Part shown: piece after piece, positions 9,538 through 17,742 of the stretch
Numbering within the stretch: the first letter of the stretch is position 1
Layout of the letters: the number at the start of each line of letters is the position of its first letter
Source of the DNA: a virus
Strand: one strand, 5' to 3'
Virus record (IMG/VR): IMGVR_UViG_3300043449_001629
Location: 1 to 40,871 of that record
DNA length: 40,871 nucleotides
Translations under genes and position numbers: made by a program
The notes under the pieces: model-generated
What the model saw: the letters and a program-made list of their open reading frames with translations, nothing else
What the model was told of the DNA's origin: nothing
The model's database searches: none

Positions 9538-11755
9538 CACTGCCTCTGAATACTAGTTTAACATCATTGTTGTTAGTGTCAACTTCTACTACACCACCGT
9601 TCTTTAGTGAGCCAAAAAGCATCTCTCTACTCAGTGGTTTCTTGATTTCATTTTCAATAACACGAGCTAACGGCCTAGCGCCCATCTTAGGATCAAAGCC
9701 TTTCTTGATTAAAAGATCCATTCCTGCCTTTGACACAAGTACACGAACGTTCTTTTCACTGATAAGTGCATTAAGACTCTTAATAAACTTACGAACAATC
9801 ATTTCCATACTGTCCTTGTTTAGCTTATTAAACTTAATAATACCATCAAGTCTGTTACGGAATTCTGGAGCAAAGAAGTTCGTTACAGCTTCGTCGTCGT
9901 CATTGTATCGATCTTCAATCGAAAAGCCGATAGTAGCACGTTCGGCGTCTCTAGCACCAAGGTTCGAAGTCATAATAAGAATGACATTACGCAGATCAAC
10001 TTCCTTACCGTTACTTCCTGTGATCTTACCATTGTCCATACCTTGTAGTAGGATATTAAACACGTCTGGATGAGCTTTTTCAATTTCATCAAGAAGTAGA
10101 ACACAATGCGGATGCTCTTGAATCTTAGTAATCAGCTGTCCAGCATTGTCATCAAAGCCAACATAGCCTGGAGGTGCACCAATAAGCCTGGACACAGAGT
10201 GCTTTTCCATGAACTCACTCATATCAAAACGAACCAAGTTCACTGCAAGATTCTCAGCAAGTTGCTTTGCTGTCTCAGTCTTACCACAACCAGTTGGACC
10301 AAGGAACACAAAGCTACCAATTGGCTTTGTAGGATCTTTAAGACCAGCACGGGCAATAAGGATCTTCTCAATAACCTTATTGATTGCATCCTCCTGGCCA
10401 AACACATGGCTTTTCATATTAGCTTCAAGATTAGCAAGTCCTTCGCTTTCGGTTTCGGCAACTGTATCAACAGGAACCTTAACCATCTTGCTGATTTCAA
10501 ATTCAATGCTCTTCTTAGTAACAATACGCTCCTTAGAAGCATCAAGTTTAAAACGTGAACAAGCAAGATCGATAAGATCGATAGCCTTATCTGGCAGCTT
10601 CTTGTCTGCAAGGTACTTAACACTGAGCTTAACTGATTCTTCAATAGCTTCGTCAGTAATTTCAGCCTGGTGAAATTTCTCGTAATACTTCTTAATACCC
10701 TTAAGAATATCAATAGCAACTTCAGAAGTTGGCTCATCAACAGTTACACGTTGAAATCGACGCATTAATGCACGATCTTTTTCAAAGTGTTTACGGTACT
10801 CTTCCCAGGTAGTAGAAGCAATAACCTTGATTGCACCCTTGCTCAACGCAGGCTTTAACATATTAGCCATATCGTTTGGATTATTGCTGCTCGATCCTGC
10901 GCCATTCATCATGTGAGCTTCGTCGATAAAGATAATTGCTTTACCTTTCTTTTCGATAGCTTTTAGGACAGCCTTAAGACGCTCTTCAAACTCGCCACGA
11001 TACTTAGAACCAGCAAGCATAGCAGCAATGTCGAGATTGTAAAGTGTATGTTCCTTTAAGAATTCTGGAACTTCTCCATTAACAATTTCATAAGCAAGCC
11101 CTTCTGCGATAGCAGTCTTACCAACACCTGGATCGCCAACTAGAATAACATTGGCCTTGTTACGACGTCCAAGTGCTAAAACAATACTTTCAATCTCAGT
11201 CTCACGACCGATAACTGGATCGATTTTGTTCTTAGTTACTTGCTGATTAACGTTGGTCGTGTATTGTGCTAACAACTTATCGATCTGCCCACTGTTAATG
11301 TTTTCTTCGTCAATGTGAATGGATTCTTCATCGACGTATGCTGAGAACTTTTCCTTAGTAAATCCTGCTTTATTAAGATAATAAACAGAATAACTCTTCT
11401 TTTCACTAAGAATGCTTAGGAACAAGTCATTTATCTCAATCTTCTGTCGTGCATTAAACAATACCTGAGTAAAGGCACGGTTAAGGCAGCGTTCAACTGT
11501 TTGAGTCTTTTGTGGTTTTACCTTTCGAGACTCGTTAACAATATCTGTGAGATTAGTCTTGATAAAATGTTCTAAGTTTGTTTTAACATAATTTGTATCA
11601 CCAGGATAAGATGAAAGGAATTCTAAGAATTTTTCATCTGAGATAGTTGCTAATACAATATGTTCAAGTGTTAGATATTCATGATGATGAGAAACGGCAA
11701 TTTCCATTGCCTTATCATAAATTCTCTGAAGTTCTTCACTGGGTTCTAAAATCAT
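9488..11755 (-). CDS. clpA: ClpA-type AAA+ unfoldase (Clp protease ATP-binding subunit)
   Basis: 755 residues, close to bacterial ClpA. The N-domain (about 1-145) has the paired Clp repeat ([11 protein letters not shown]). The first AAA+ module has Walker A GDPGVGKT (207-214) and Walker B IFIDEAH (275-281). The second has Walker A GPTGCGKT (486-493), Walker [13 protein letters not shown] (553-564) and sensor-2 GARPLARVI. The tripeptide IGF at 609-611 sits where ClpA and ClpX carry the IGL/IGF loop that docks on ClpP, so the phage protein may feed substrates to host ClpP. No ClpP is seen here. ATGA overlap with the deformylase gene couples the two. The family unfolds proteins using ATP; which targets the phage needs is unknown. 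Confidence 0.93.
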   Translation of the reverse strand: MILEPSEELQRIYDKAMEIAVSHHHEYLTLEHIVLATISDEKFLEFLSSYPGDTNYVKTNLEHFIKTNLTDIVNESRKVKPQKTQTVERCLNRAFTQVLFNARQKIEINDLFLSILSEKKSYSVYYLNKAGFTKEKFSAYVDEESIHIDEENINSGQIDKLLAQYTTNVNQQVTKNKIDPVIGRETEIESIVLALGRRNKANVILVGDPGVGKTAIAEGLAYEIVNGEVPEFLKEHTLYNLDIAAMLAGSKYRGEFEERLKAVLKAIEKKGKAIIFIDEAHMMNGAGSSSNNPNDMANMLKPALSKGAIKVIASTTWEEYRKHFEKDRALMRRFQRVTVDEPTSEVAIDILKGIKKYYEKFHQAEITDEAIEESVKLSVKYLADKKLPDKAIDLIDLACSRFKLDASKERIVTKKSIEFEISKMVKVPVDTVAETESEGLANLEANMKSHVFGQEDAINKVIEKILIARAGLKDPTKPIGSFVFLGPTGCGKTETAKQLAENLAVNLVRFDMSEFMEKHSVSRLIGAPPGYVGFDDNAGQLITKIQEHPHCVLLLDEIEKAHPDVFNILLQGMDNGKITGSNGKEVDLRNVILIMTSNLGARDAERATIGFSIEDRYNDDDEAVTNFFAPEFRNRLDGIIKFNKLNKDSMEMIVRKFIKSLNALISEKNVRVLVSKAGMDLLIKKGFDPKMGARPLARVIENEIKKPLSREMLFGSLKNGGVVEVDTNNNDVKLVFRGSDENTENEEALLPFVSL

Positions 11756-12246
11756 CGTTTGCCCTTTCTCATTTTCTTTATGGCCATATCTAACTTAACT
11801 CTACCTACTCTGTCAGTGTAACATACGCCGTGGAGATGATCAAACTCATGTTGAAAGCATTTTGCCATATATCCTTCAACTTTAATTTCATTCCACTTTT
11901 GATCATGATCTTGATAAGCAGCAATAATCCAAGCAGGTCGTTCAACATTTAGCCACAACCCAGGAAAACTTAAACAGCCTTCTCGATCTAGTTTACGTTC
12001 TTCACTGACTTTTATAATTGTAGGATTAATAAACAGCGTAGGCTTAATAAAACCTTCGATGTGATTAGCTCCCATAACGAACATAGCGTATGGAAGATTA
12101 ACTTGATTAGCAGCAAGGCCGATGCCACGGTTTGCAAGCATGGTTTCAACCATCTGCTGCTCAATTTCTTTGGTATCTTTATCAAATTCAAATTTTGCTA
12201 CTGGCATATGCAGTAGCGGAAAGGGTTCGAGTTGTATATCTAGCAT
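11752..12246 (-). CDS. def: peptide deformylase
   Basis: 164 residues, typical length. All three deformylase motifs are intact: GIGLAANQV (41-49), EGCLS (89-93) and HEFDH (133-137); Cys91, His133 and His137 are the expected metal ligands and Glu134 the catalytic base. The enzyme removes the formyl group from N-terminal fMet. Phage versions are known from marine T4-like phages, where they are thought to keep translation products maturing during infection. Its promoter ends 6 nt before the ATG and there is no Shine-Dalgarno, suggesting a leaderless message. It begins the def-clpA-downstream operon. Confidence 0.95.
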   Translation of the reverse strand: MLDIQLEPFPLLHMPVAKFEFDKDTKEIEQQMVETMLANRGIGLAANQVNLPYAMFVMGANHIEGFIKPTLFINPTIIKVSEERKLDREGCLSFPGLWLNVERPAWIIAAYQDHDQKWNEIKVEGYMAKCFQHEFDHLHGVCYTDRVGRVKLDMAIKKMRKGKR

Positions 12247-12252
12247 ACTAAT

Positions 12253-12281
12253 AATATAAAATAAGTATCGAATTAAATCAA
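12253..12281 (-). promoter_or_regulatory. sigma70-type promoter for def (leaderless layout)
   Basis: On the minus strand: TTGATT (12276-12281), 17 nt, TATATT (12253-12258), then 6 nt and the def ATG. The same geometry occurs before the UV-endonuclease gene and the 216-residue gene. Confidence 0.6.
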
Positions 12282-12290
12282 TACTTATTT
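12259..12290 (-). terminator. 10-bp inverted repeat at the dnaJ-like gene stop
   Basis: AAATAAGTAT and ATACTTATTT are perfect complements around a 12-nt loop. The repeat overlaps the stop codon of the DnaJ-like gene and much of the def promoter. It is AT-only in the stem apart from one G-C pair and has no U-tract, so it may act as a weak terminator, an RNA processing site or an operator. Confidence 0.35.
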
Positions 12291-13157
12291 TTGTGTTTTA
12301 CGAATTTCATCTGCTAAATTTTTTACCTTTTCTATCATACCAGAATCAACTACTACAGGAGTTTTCACTGTGACATGAACTATAAGATCACCTTTAACAT
12401 TAGGAAATCTAAGGTTTTGGAATCCTAATCCTTTGCAAGCATATCTCTGACCGTTTTGTGTTCCAGGCCTAATTACAAGATCTACCTCGGAGTCATCGAT
12501 ATTCTTTATAATTCTATTACATCCTAGCATAGCATCGAATACATCGATTTCTAGTCTAGTTACAATAGCCATATCATCTCTATGGAATATAGGGTCACGA
12601 TCTACTTCGATATGAACTATAAGATCTCCTCTACCAGCATCAGGTATAGAGTCATCTCCCATGCCCCCTAGCTTCATTTGTTGTCCTGATGCAACTCCAG
12701 CAGGAATGTTAATCTCAGTAGTCTGACTCCTTCCACTAGGTAATGGATAATCGATAGTCATAGTTTTACCTAAGAAACTATCTTTCAAACTTATCTTAAT
12801 TTTTATTTGTAAGTCACTATTTCTAGGCCTTGCTTGAGGGCCTCTTTGAAAGCCAAAGCCAAAGTGTGAAAAAATATCTTCAAATGGATCAGCACCAAAT
12901 GGATTTTGCTGTCCTTGGAACGGATTACCGCTACGGAATTCATAAAATGAGCTATTGCCGTAGTTAGTACCACCTCTGTCATACATACTTTTCTTTTCGG
13001 GATCACTGAGAACTTCGTATGCATGAGTTATTTCTTGGAATTTAACTTGATCACCACCTCGGTCGGGATGGTGCTTTAAAGCTAGTTTGCGATATGCAGC
13101 TTTTATTTCTTCAAAAGATGCATTTTTGCTTACACCTAAAGTATCGTAATGGTTCAT
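12285..13157 (-). CDS. DnaJ/CbpA-like co-chaperone lacking the zinc-finger domain
   Basis: 290 residues. The N-terminal J-domain (1-65) has the HPD tripeptide at 30-32 and YEVLSDPEKKSMYD. A Gly/Phe-rich linker follows (NPFQGQQNPFGADPFED), then two DnaJ C-terminal substrate-binding domains (LQIKIKISLKDSFLGK, GRGDLIVHIEV, KGDLIVHVTV). There are no CxxCxGxG repeats, so it is the CbpA-like class. Such proteins deliver clients to DnaK and stimulate its ATPase; the phage copy presumably recruits host DnaK. With the deformylase, ClpA and GroES-like genes nearby it forms a protein-quality set. A late-type AATAAATA overlaps the upstream gene's stop codon. Confidence 0.92.
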   Translation of the reverse strand: MNHYDTLGVSKNASFEEIKAAYRKLALKHHPDRGGDQVKFQEITHAYEVLSDPEKKSMYDRGGTNYGNSSFYEFRSGNPFQGQQNPFGADPFEDIFSHFGFGFQRGPQARPRNSDLQIKIKISLKDSFLGKTMTIDYPLPSGRSQTTEINIPAGVASGQQMKLGGMGDDSIPDAGRGDLIVHIEVDRDPIFHRDDMAIVTRLEIDVFDAMLGCNRIIKNIDDSEVDLVIRPGTQNGQRYACKGLGFQNLRFPNVKGDLIVHVTVKTPVVVDSGMIEKVKNLADEIRKTQK

Positions 13158-13187
13158 AGTAATACTTATTCCCTAAAATTAGGAGAA

Positions 13188-13195
13188 TATTTATT
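13188..13195 (-). promoter_or_regulatory. late-type promoter element AATAAATA
   Basis: Overlaps the stop codon of the 241-residue gene and lies about 30 nt before the dnaJ-like ATG. A short palindrome (CCTAAAATTAGG) lies between the element and the gene. Confidence 0.4.
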
Positions 13196-13916
13196 TTAAG
13201 AGTTTAAGAATAAAAGCAATATTTTCATTCTCAAACACAAAGTTATCTCCGTATTTGGTAATATTATAGTTACCAAAATACTTTGTCAACCACATTGTCT
13301 CGCTCATTGCACTTTCGTCTACACGAATAGTACCTGCAAGATCATTTAGAATATTAGTTCTTGTACCATGTTCGATCATTTTCATTCTAACAGGAGTTGC
13401 AAAAGAACGTTTAAAAGTAATAACATCATTTTCAATTAGCAAATAGTCTAGTGGAGTTTTACGAAAGAAAAACCTCATCTCATTTTCGAAGATACCTTCC
13501 ATTTTTCTTTGATAATCCTCAGGTGTATTAGGTATAGTAGTTATTTCACCAAGTGGTTGGCTGCGATAATCTTTATAATAACGAAAGCGCCAATCGGTGT
13601 GTCCTGTTAGTTCAGACAATCCGTACATAATTTCATTTATTTCTTCACTAATCTTACGTCCACGCTCAATTTCAACAAATACCTTAAAGTTACCATTCTC
13701 GTCCTCACCTGTACTAGTGTCGGCATCTAGTACAAAATTGTAGCCCTTTTCCACAAAATCAACAAGATCTAATGCTGCTTGATGACCAGTAACTTCAAAT
13801 GACAATACTACAACATCCTGGTCCTCGCCCATCTTGCTTTTATAAGCATCGACTTCAAAAACAGGCTTTATACGATCATTAAGATCGTTATTTTTAAGTC
13901 CTTCACATAGTTGCAT
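13191..13916 (-). CDS. conserved phage protein of unknown function
   Basis: 241 residues if started at ATG 13916, which has GGAGA 5 nt upstream; an in-frame ATG 27 nt earlier has no ribosome site. It overlaps the end of the preceding gene by 14 bp. The sequence is acidic and mixed alpha/beta (VVVLSFEVTGHQAALDLVDF, VFVEIERGRKISEEINEIMY) and ends in a hydrophobic NENIAFILKLLK. No domain is recognised. It is probably expressed late with its partner, since that gene has a late-type promoter. Confidence 0.6.
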   Translation of the reverse strand: MQLCEGLKNNDLNDRIKPVFEVDAYKSKMGEDQDVVVLSFEVTGHQAALDLVDFVEKGYNFVLDADTSTGEDENGNFKVFVEIERGRKISEEINEIMYGLSELTGHTDWRFRYYKDYRSQPLGEITTIPNTPEDYQRKMEGIFENEMRFFFRKTPLDYLLIENDVITFKRSFATPVRMKMIEHGTRTNILNDLAGTIRVDESAMSETMWLTKYFGNYNITKYGDNFVFENENIAFILKLLK

Positions 13917-14454
13917 TAACGTCTCCGGCCATTGGCTGTTCATTTGGTGGCATATCTATGCTCTCTTCGCCCATATTTTGTTCAGTATCGGTATCTTGAT
14001 AGAAACTTTCAAGATCTACTTTATTATTCTTTTGTCCTCTTATTGATCCTTTGAAAATTTCAAACATTAATTCTTTAGGCATCTTAATAGTTACGATCCA
14101 AATTGGAATCTTATCCATTTTTCCTTTTTTACTAACTGGTCTAAAATCACCTGGATTTTCAATTTTGCGAGGCTTTTCTATATGGTCTTTAGCGTAAGTA
14201 ACTTTGCAGTTATATTCTAAAAGTCTCTTACCTCCTATAGGATCAGGCATTTCATCTTTCTTATACATGAAAGAACATTCAACCCAGTGACGGCTTATCT
14301 TAGGGCCCATAATAAGTTCGCCCTCTTCCCAGTTCTTATAAACGTATAGATTCAATTCATCTAAAACACGTTCAAAATCCTTAAGAACACGTAGACTTGT
14401 ATTACTATCATATAGAGTAGAAATGTTTCTTATAACTTCTTTTTCGTCAACCAT
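13903..14454 (-). CDS. conserved phage protein of unknown function
   Basis: 183 residues from ATG 14454 with AGGCGAG upstream. It has an alpha-helical start (VIRNISTLYDSNTSLRVLKD), a central beta region (WVECSFMYKKDEMPDPIGG, IPIWIVTIKMP) and an acidic, Met/Pro-rich tail likely to be disordered. It is coupled by overlap to the 241-residue gene, and a late-type GATAAATA lies 22 nt upstream. The pair probably act together late in infection; function unknown. Confidence 0.6.
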   Translation of the reverse strand: MVDEKEVIRNISTLYDSNTSLRVLKDFERVLDELNLYVYKNWEEGELIMGPKISRHWVECSFMYKKDEMPDPIGGKRLLEYNCKVTYAKDHIEKPRKIENPGDFRPVSKKGKMDKIPIWIVTIKMPKELMFEIFKGSIRGQKNNKVDLESFYQDTDTEQNMGEESIDMPPNEQPMAGDVNATM

Positions 14455-14476
14455 TTTTGCACTCGCCTGCTTTAGT

Positions 14477-14484
14477 TATTTATC
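14477..14484 (-). promoter_or_regulatory. late-type promoter element GATAAATA
   Basis: Upstream of the 183-residue gene, in the 83-bp divergent region shared with phoH. The match to the late motif is 7 of 8. Confidence 0.45.
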
Positions 14485-14527
14485 GCTTCAAAACTTAATA
14501 TATCCACTTATGATTTTGTCTTAAGTC

Positions 14528-14534
14528 TTAAATA
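14528..14534 (+). promoter_or_regulatory. possible late-type element TTAAATA before phoH
   Basis: TTAAATA lies 3 nt before the first in-frame ATG of phoH. The other lone plus-strand gene (29367) has TTAAATA 5 nt before its ATG. The spacing is too short for a normal leader, so either these are leaderless or true starts lie further in. Confidence 0.3.
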
Positions 14535-14537
14535 ATT

Positions 14538-15335
14538 ATGTGGGACGCATGTCCTAAACTGGATATGTGTCCTGCAAAGCAATTTGAAGGAGCATTGCAT
14601 TTGTCCAGACAAAGAGCACAAAAGAAATTTCAACAATTTCAGCAACAGAATAACAACATAATAAATCTACAAGAATATATCCCGGAAAAGAAAAAAACAG
14701 TACGTATTATACCTCGAAATAGATCACAAGAGATATACTACTTAAAACTACAAGATCCAAACAACAGCGTTTTATTTGCTGTAGGTCCAGCAGGTACTGG
14801 TAAAACACTATTAGCAACTCAAACAGCCATTAAACTTCTAAAAGATAAGAAAATTGATAAGATTATTGTAACTCGTCCTGCAGTAAGCGTTGACGAGCAA
14901 CACGGATTCTTACCAGGCGATCTTAATAAGAAAATGGAACCATGGACACGCCCAATATTTGATGTCTTTGCAGAATATTACTATGCTAAGGAAATACAGA
15001 GTATGCTCATTGAGGGCGTAATCGAGGTAAGTCCACTTGCGTACATGAGAGGGAGAACATTTAAAAATGCTTTTATAATTGCAGACGAAATGCAAAATGC
15101 TACACCGAATCAAATGAAGATGTTACTTACACGTATAGGTGACAATAGTAGAATGGTAGTAACCGGCGATTTGAAACAAGCGGACCGAATTGAGGATAAT
15201 GGTTTGATTGAATTTATCAGACTTCTCAAGACTAAAAACAACCTACAGTATGTTGACATAGTCAACTTTGGACAAAAGGATATTGAGCGACATCCTGCGG
15301 TCAAGGAAATATTAGATATTTACGGTGATGCTTAA
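14538..15335 (+). CDS. phoH: PhoH-like ATPase
   Basis: 265 residues on the plus strand, convergent with the clamp-loader gene. It has Walker A GPAGTGKT (83-90), the PhoH signature VTRPAVSVDE then HGFLPGDLNKKMEPW, Walker B IIADEMQN (180-187) and VVTGDLKQADR. PhoH-like proteins are near-universal in marine T4-like phages; they are P-loop ATPases implicated in RNA metabolism or phosphate response, but the phage role is unsettled. The start is uncertain: the first ATG has no ribosome site, whereas AAGGAG at 14587 precedes a TTG at 14601 that would give a 244-residue form. It is the only plus-strand gene in the first 25 kb. Confidence 0.93.
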   Translation: MWDACPKLDMCPAKQFEGALHLSRQRAQKKFQQFQQQNNNIINLQEYIPEKKKTVRIIPRNRSQEIYYLKLQDPNNSVLFAVGPAGTGKTLLATQTAIKLLKDKKIDKIIVTRPAVSVDEQHGFLPGDLNKKMEPWTRPIFDVFAEYYYAKEIQSMLIEGVIEVSPLAYMRGRTFKNAFIIADEMQNATPNQMKMLLTRIGDNSRMVVTGDLKQADRIEDNGLIEFIRLLKTKNNLQYVDIVNFGQKDIERHPAVKEILDIYGDA

Positions 15336-15336
15336 G

Positions 15337-15357
15337 GTAAGGGCGTAATGCCCTTAC
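15337..15357. terminator. bidirectional terminator between phoH and clamp loader
   Basis: GTAAGGGC and GCCCTTAC pair perfectly around the loop GTAAT, followed by TTT on the plus side. It sits between the convergent stops of phoH and gene 44 and could end both. A near twin lies at 29582. Confidence 0.75.
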
Positions 15358-16280
15358 TTTTCTACTAGATTCGCAATACGAATGAGCGTAGCAGCAAGGT
15401 TGATCTCAGCATCAGCAATTGATACGTGATCAACTAGTCCTTGTTTAATGATAAGGATAGCCTTGTCTTGTATAATTTCATCTTCACTAATTAATTCAAG
15501 ATTGTCATATAACCAGCGATAGATTTCTTCCATTTCGTCGGGCTTGGCACTTTTACAGATCAGCTTTCTGGCGTCTTGTATTTTACCTGCCTTAAACAAC
15601 TGTACCATATCTATACGCCAATCGGCAGCACTTTTGTCTCCTTTAGCAGGGGCTACTAGTGTACCTGTAGCTGAGTTTTGCTGAACAAGGTTAATACACT
15701 TTCTAAGGTCTGGGTATGTTGCTTTTACAAAGGTATCAAGAGTGTCCAAGTCTAAGTCAACATTCTCGTTAACAAGAATAGTAGCAACTCGAGCAGTAAA
15801 CTCGTCCTTATCTACGCTTTCAATATGAAAGCCTTGGCAGCGTGAATGCAGAGCTGGAATAATCTTGTGTGGGTAGTTACAGGTTAGAATAAATCTAACT
15901 ACTGAATGATATTCTTCCATAACACCACGCAATGCTGCTTGAGCATTTACAGAAAGATAATCAGCCTCGTCTAACAAGATTATTTTAATAGATCCAAACG
16001 CCATAATTTGAGAAAACTTAACAATTTTGTCTCTAACTTCGTCAACACCATTTGTTCTAGATGCGTTAATTTCTAATACATCAAATGGATTGATATCTAG
16101 TGCATGAATAAGCATTTTAGCAAGAGTAGTCTTGCCAATTCCTGCAGAACCAGAAAAGATTAAGTGCGGAATACTTCCTTCCTTAATCCACGATTCTACC
16201 TGTGCTTTCTGATTTTCATCACGAAACACATAATCCTGAATTTCCTTCGGACGGTACTTTTCTACCCAAAGTTCCTTCAA
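15354..16280 (-). CDS. 44: clamp loader large subunit (T4 gp44-like, RFC family)
   Basis: 308 residues, the usual size of gp44. It opens with LWVEKYRPKEIQDYVF and has Walker A GSAGIGKTT (44-52), Walker B LLDEAD (102-107), the RFC-type SRC arginine-finger motif (146-148) and a helical C-terminal collar domain. Gp44 with gp62 uses ATP to open the gp45 sliding clamp and place it on DNA for the polymerase. The start must be TTG at 16280, overlapping the TGA of the preceding gene, because no ATG or GTG precedes the conserved N-terminus. The usual partners gp62, gp45 and gp43 are not in this window. Confidence 0.95.
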   Translation of the reverse strand: MKELWVEKYRPKEIQDYVFRDENQKAQVESWIKEGSIPHLIFSGSAGIGKTTLAKMLIHALDINPFDVLEINASRTNGVDEVRDKIVKFSQIMAFGSIKIILLDEADYLSVNAQAALRGVMEEYHSVVRFILTCNYPHKIIPALHSRCQGFHIESVDKDEFTARVATILVNENVDLDLDTLDTFVKATYPDLRKCINLVQQNSATGTLVAPAKGDKSAADWRIDMVQLFKAGKIQDARKLICKSAKPDEMEEIYRWLYDNLELISEDEIIQDKAILIIKQGLVDHVSIADAEINLAATLIRIANLVEK

Positions 16281-16558
16281 CGCAGCATCTCCAGGGTAAT
16301 AATCTTAGTTAAGCTCTCACTAAAATTTTGATCTGCTGAAATAATATACATATTAGAGGTATTTTCTTTATATTCAGTATACTTACGGAACTCAACAATA
16401 TATCCGCCAGTGGCAGACCATACGTTGATGTTCGTTCCGTTGGAGGAAGGCCTATTAGTTGATTCCTTTATCATAACGGCATTAGTAGCAGGCACTGGAT
16501 AGTCTACGTATGCAGTCTCATTTAATTTGTTAGTAAGCCATCTAAAAAACCATTTCAT
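16277..16558 (-). CDS. small conserved protein next to clamp loader
   Basis: 93 residues from ATG 16558, preceded by AGGAGA at 8 nt. The N-terminus is hydrophobic and aromatic (MKWFFRWLTNKLNETAYVDY), and the middle has strands INVWSATGGYIVEFRKYTEY. It overlaps the clamp-loader start by 4 bp and the tiny membrane-protein stop by 4 bp. Function unknown; its position suggests co-expression with replication genes. Confidence 0.55.
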   Translation of the reverse strand: MKWFFRWLTNKLNETAYVDYPVPATNAVMIKESTNRPSSNGTNINVWSATGGYIVEFRKYTEYKENTSNMYIISADQNFSESLTKIITLEMLR

Positions 16559-16713
16559 TTGCGATTCTCCTGTCCTATCCCCATTAATATTAACATAATA
16601 TAAAGGACAGGCCAAACCCATCCGTCTAGATGTCCTAAAATATGAAGTACCATGAGAGCAATACCAGTTGCTCCCAAGGTACTAATGCCCGTTGGGGCAG
16701 TTGGAAGTTTCAT
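16555..16713 (-). CDS. tiny membrane protein, 52 residues
   Basis: Reading from ATG 16713 gives 52 residues: MKLPTAPTGISTLGATGIAL, then hydrophobic segments MVLHILGHLD and WVWPVLYIMLILMGIG, ending QENRK. That fits one or two membrane spans. The ATG directly follows the MazG stop, GAAGG lies upstream, and its TGA overlaps the next ATG, so it sits in an unbroken coupled series. No family recognised; it could be a holin-like or inner-membrane factor, but nothing specific shows this. Confidence 0.6.
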   Translation of the reverse strand: MKLPTAPTGISTLGATGIALMVLHILGHLDGWVWPVLYIMLILMGIGQENRK

Positions 16714-17124
16714 TTAGAGGTCGCCTTCCTTACGGTTCTCACTGTAGTAGGCATCAAAGTGGCCTCCAGGATAACGAGATTCTAACTTTCCGACGTTTTC
16801 TGCGATAACGTCATTTGGATCAAGTCCTAATGCCTTACAGGCATTAACCCAATACCAAATGATGTCACCTAGTTCACGCTTCATATGGAAGATATTGTCC
16901 TCGTTAAGCGGCTTACCTTGAAATAAGATCTTTTTAACGATCTCGTTAAACTCGCCACCTTCACTAGAAAGTCCAATAGCACCGGTCATTAAAAGACTGA
17001 TGTTAACATTATTCTGTTGCTTTAGACTGTTAAGATGTTCAATCAAAGCATCGATATTTTTACTGTTTTCGCTAGTAACAGCATAAACAAAGTCTTGATA
17101 TCTATTAAGATCAACGTGGTTCAT
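16714..17124 (-). CDS. mazG: MazG-like nucleotide pyrophosphohydrolase
   Basis: 136 residues, one MazG domain. The metal-binding EXXE/EXXD signature of all-alpha NTP pyrophosphatases is present: Glu55 and Glu58 (SSEGGEF) and Glu84 and Asp87 (ELGDIIWYW), followed by KLESRYPGGHF. Such enzymes hydrolyse NTPs or dNTPs to monophosphates; phage MazG has been proposed to tune (p)ppGpp or recycle host nucleotides. It lies 3 bp after the GroES-like gene within the same operon. Confidence 0.88.
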   Translation of the reverse strand: MNHVDLNRYQDFVYAVTSENSKNIDALIEHLNSLKQQNNVNISLLMTGAIGLSSEGGEFNEIVKKILFQGKPLNEDNIFHMKRELGDIIWYWVNACKALGLDPNDVIAENVGKLESRYPGGHFDAYYSENRKEGDL

Positions 17125-17127
17125 ATT

Positions 17128-17460
17128 TTACTCACTTGCTGTATAAGTGTCTTGAGGTCTCTCATCACTATGCAGTAATATACACTCAGGATCGACTCTA
17201 CGCAAAGTTAAAATTGTACCATTATCTCTTTCAAAATTGAATCCGCGAGTCCAACGGCCATGTTCTATATAAACCCACTCACCGACCTTTACATCTTCTT
17301 GATCAGGGCCAACAGCATAGACTCTAGCCCATCTAGGCTTGATTCCATGCTGCTTCCCGTCATCATCGACAATAATAATTCCCCCTGGAGTTCGCTGTTC
17401 ACCAAACTCCATATCTTCAACAATTACATGGTTTCTTATTGCACGAATGTTTTTATTCAT
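17128..17460 (-). CDS. GroES/gp31-like co-chaperonin
   Basis: 110 residues, GroES length. The N-terminus IRAIRNHVIVEDMEFGEQRT fits strand one plus a mobile-loop region, then GGIIIVDDDG, WARVYAVGPDQEDVKVGEWV and a final strand ILTLRRVDPECIL, the strand order of the GroES fold. Phage co-chaperonins such as T4 gp31 replace GroES on host GroEL to fold large capsid proteins. Sequence identity to GroES is visibly low, so the call rests on fold pattern and genomic company. Start ATG 17460 abuts the stop of the upstream gene. Confidence 0.72.
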   Translation of the reverse strand: MNKNIRAIRNHVIVEDMEFGEQRTPGGIIIVDDDGKQHGIKPRWARVYAVGPDQEDVKVGEWVYIEHGRWTRGFNFERDNGTILTLRRVDPECILLHSDERPQDTYTASE

Positions 17461-17733
17461 TTACTCTTCGTTTCCTCCGCTTAATCTCTGGGGACTAGGC
17501 TTAAGTGGCATTCTCTCTTCCGGAACTGCATTAGGATTATTCTCATAATACTCGGCAATAATATCTTCTCTTTTACGAATAATTTTACCACCAGGTCCTA
17601 ATTCGTCACCACGTGCATTAACACGCATATTACCAATAGCAGGGGCAAGCTCGTTGGCCTGAGAAAGAAGCTCCATGTCAACTAATTTACCCTGCATTGA
17701 TCTATACATTTTTCTAATACCATCACTACTCAT
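17461..17733 (-). CDS. conserved phage protein of unknown function
   Basis: 90 residues from ATG 17733 with TAGGAGAT 6 nt upstream. It contains VDMELLSQANELAPAIGNMR then VNARGDELGPGGKIIRKRED, a highly conserved-looking block, and a disordered Pro/Glu tail. I associate similar proteins with marine T4-like phages but know no function. It sits directly upstream of the co-chaperonin gene and may be translated with it. Confidence 0.55.
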   Translation of the reverse strand: MSSDGIRKMYRSMQGKLVDMELLSQANELAPAIGNMRVNARGDELGPGGKIIRKREDIIAEYYENNPNAVPEERMPLKPSPQRLSGGNEE

Positions 17734-17742
17734 TGATATCTC

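Noticed and set aside
9483-10073. Plus-strand 196-codon frame opposite clpA
   Set aside because: Ser/Leu/Ile-rich low-complexity frame opposite a well-conserved gene; codon shadow.
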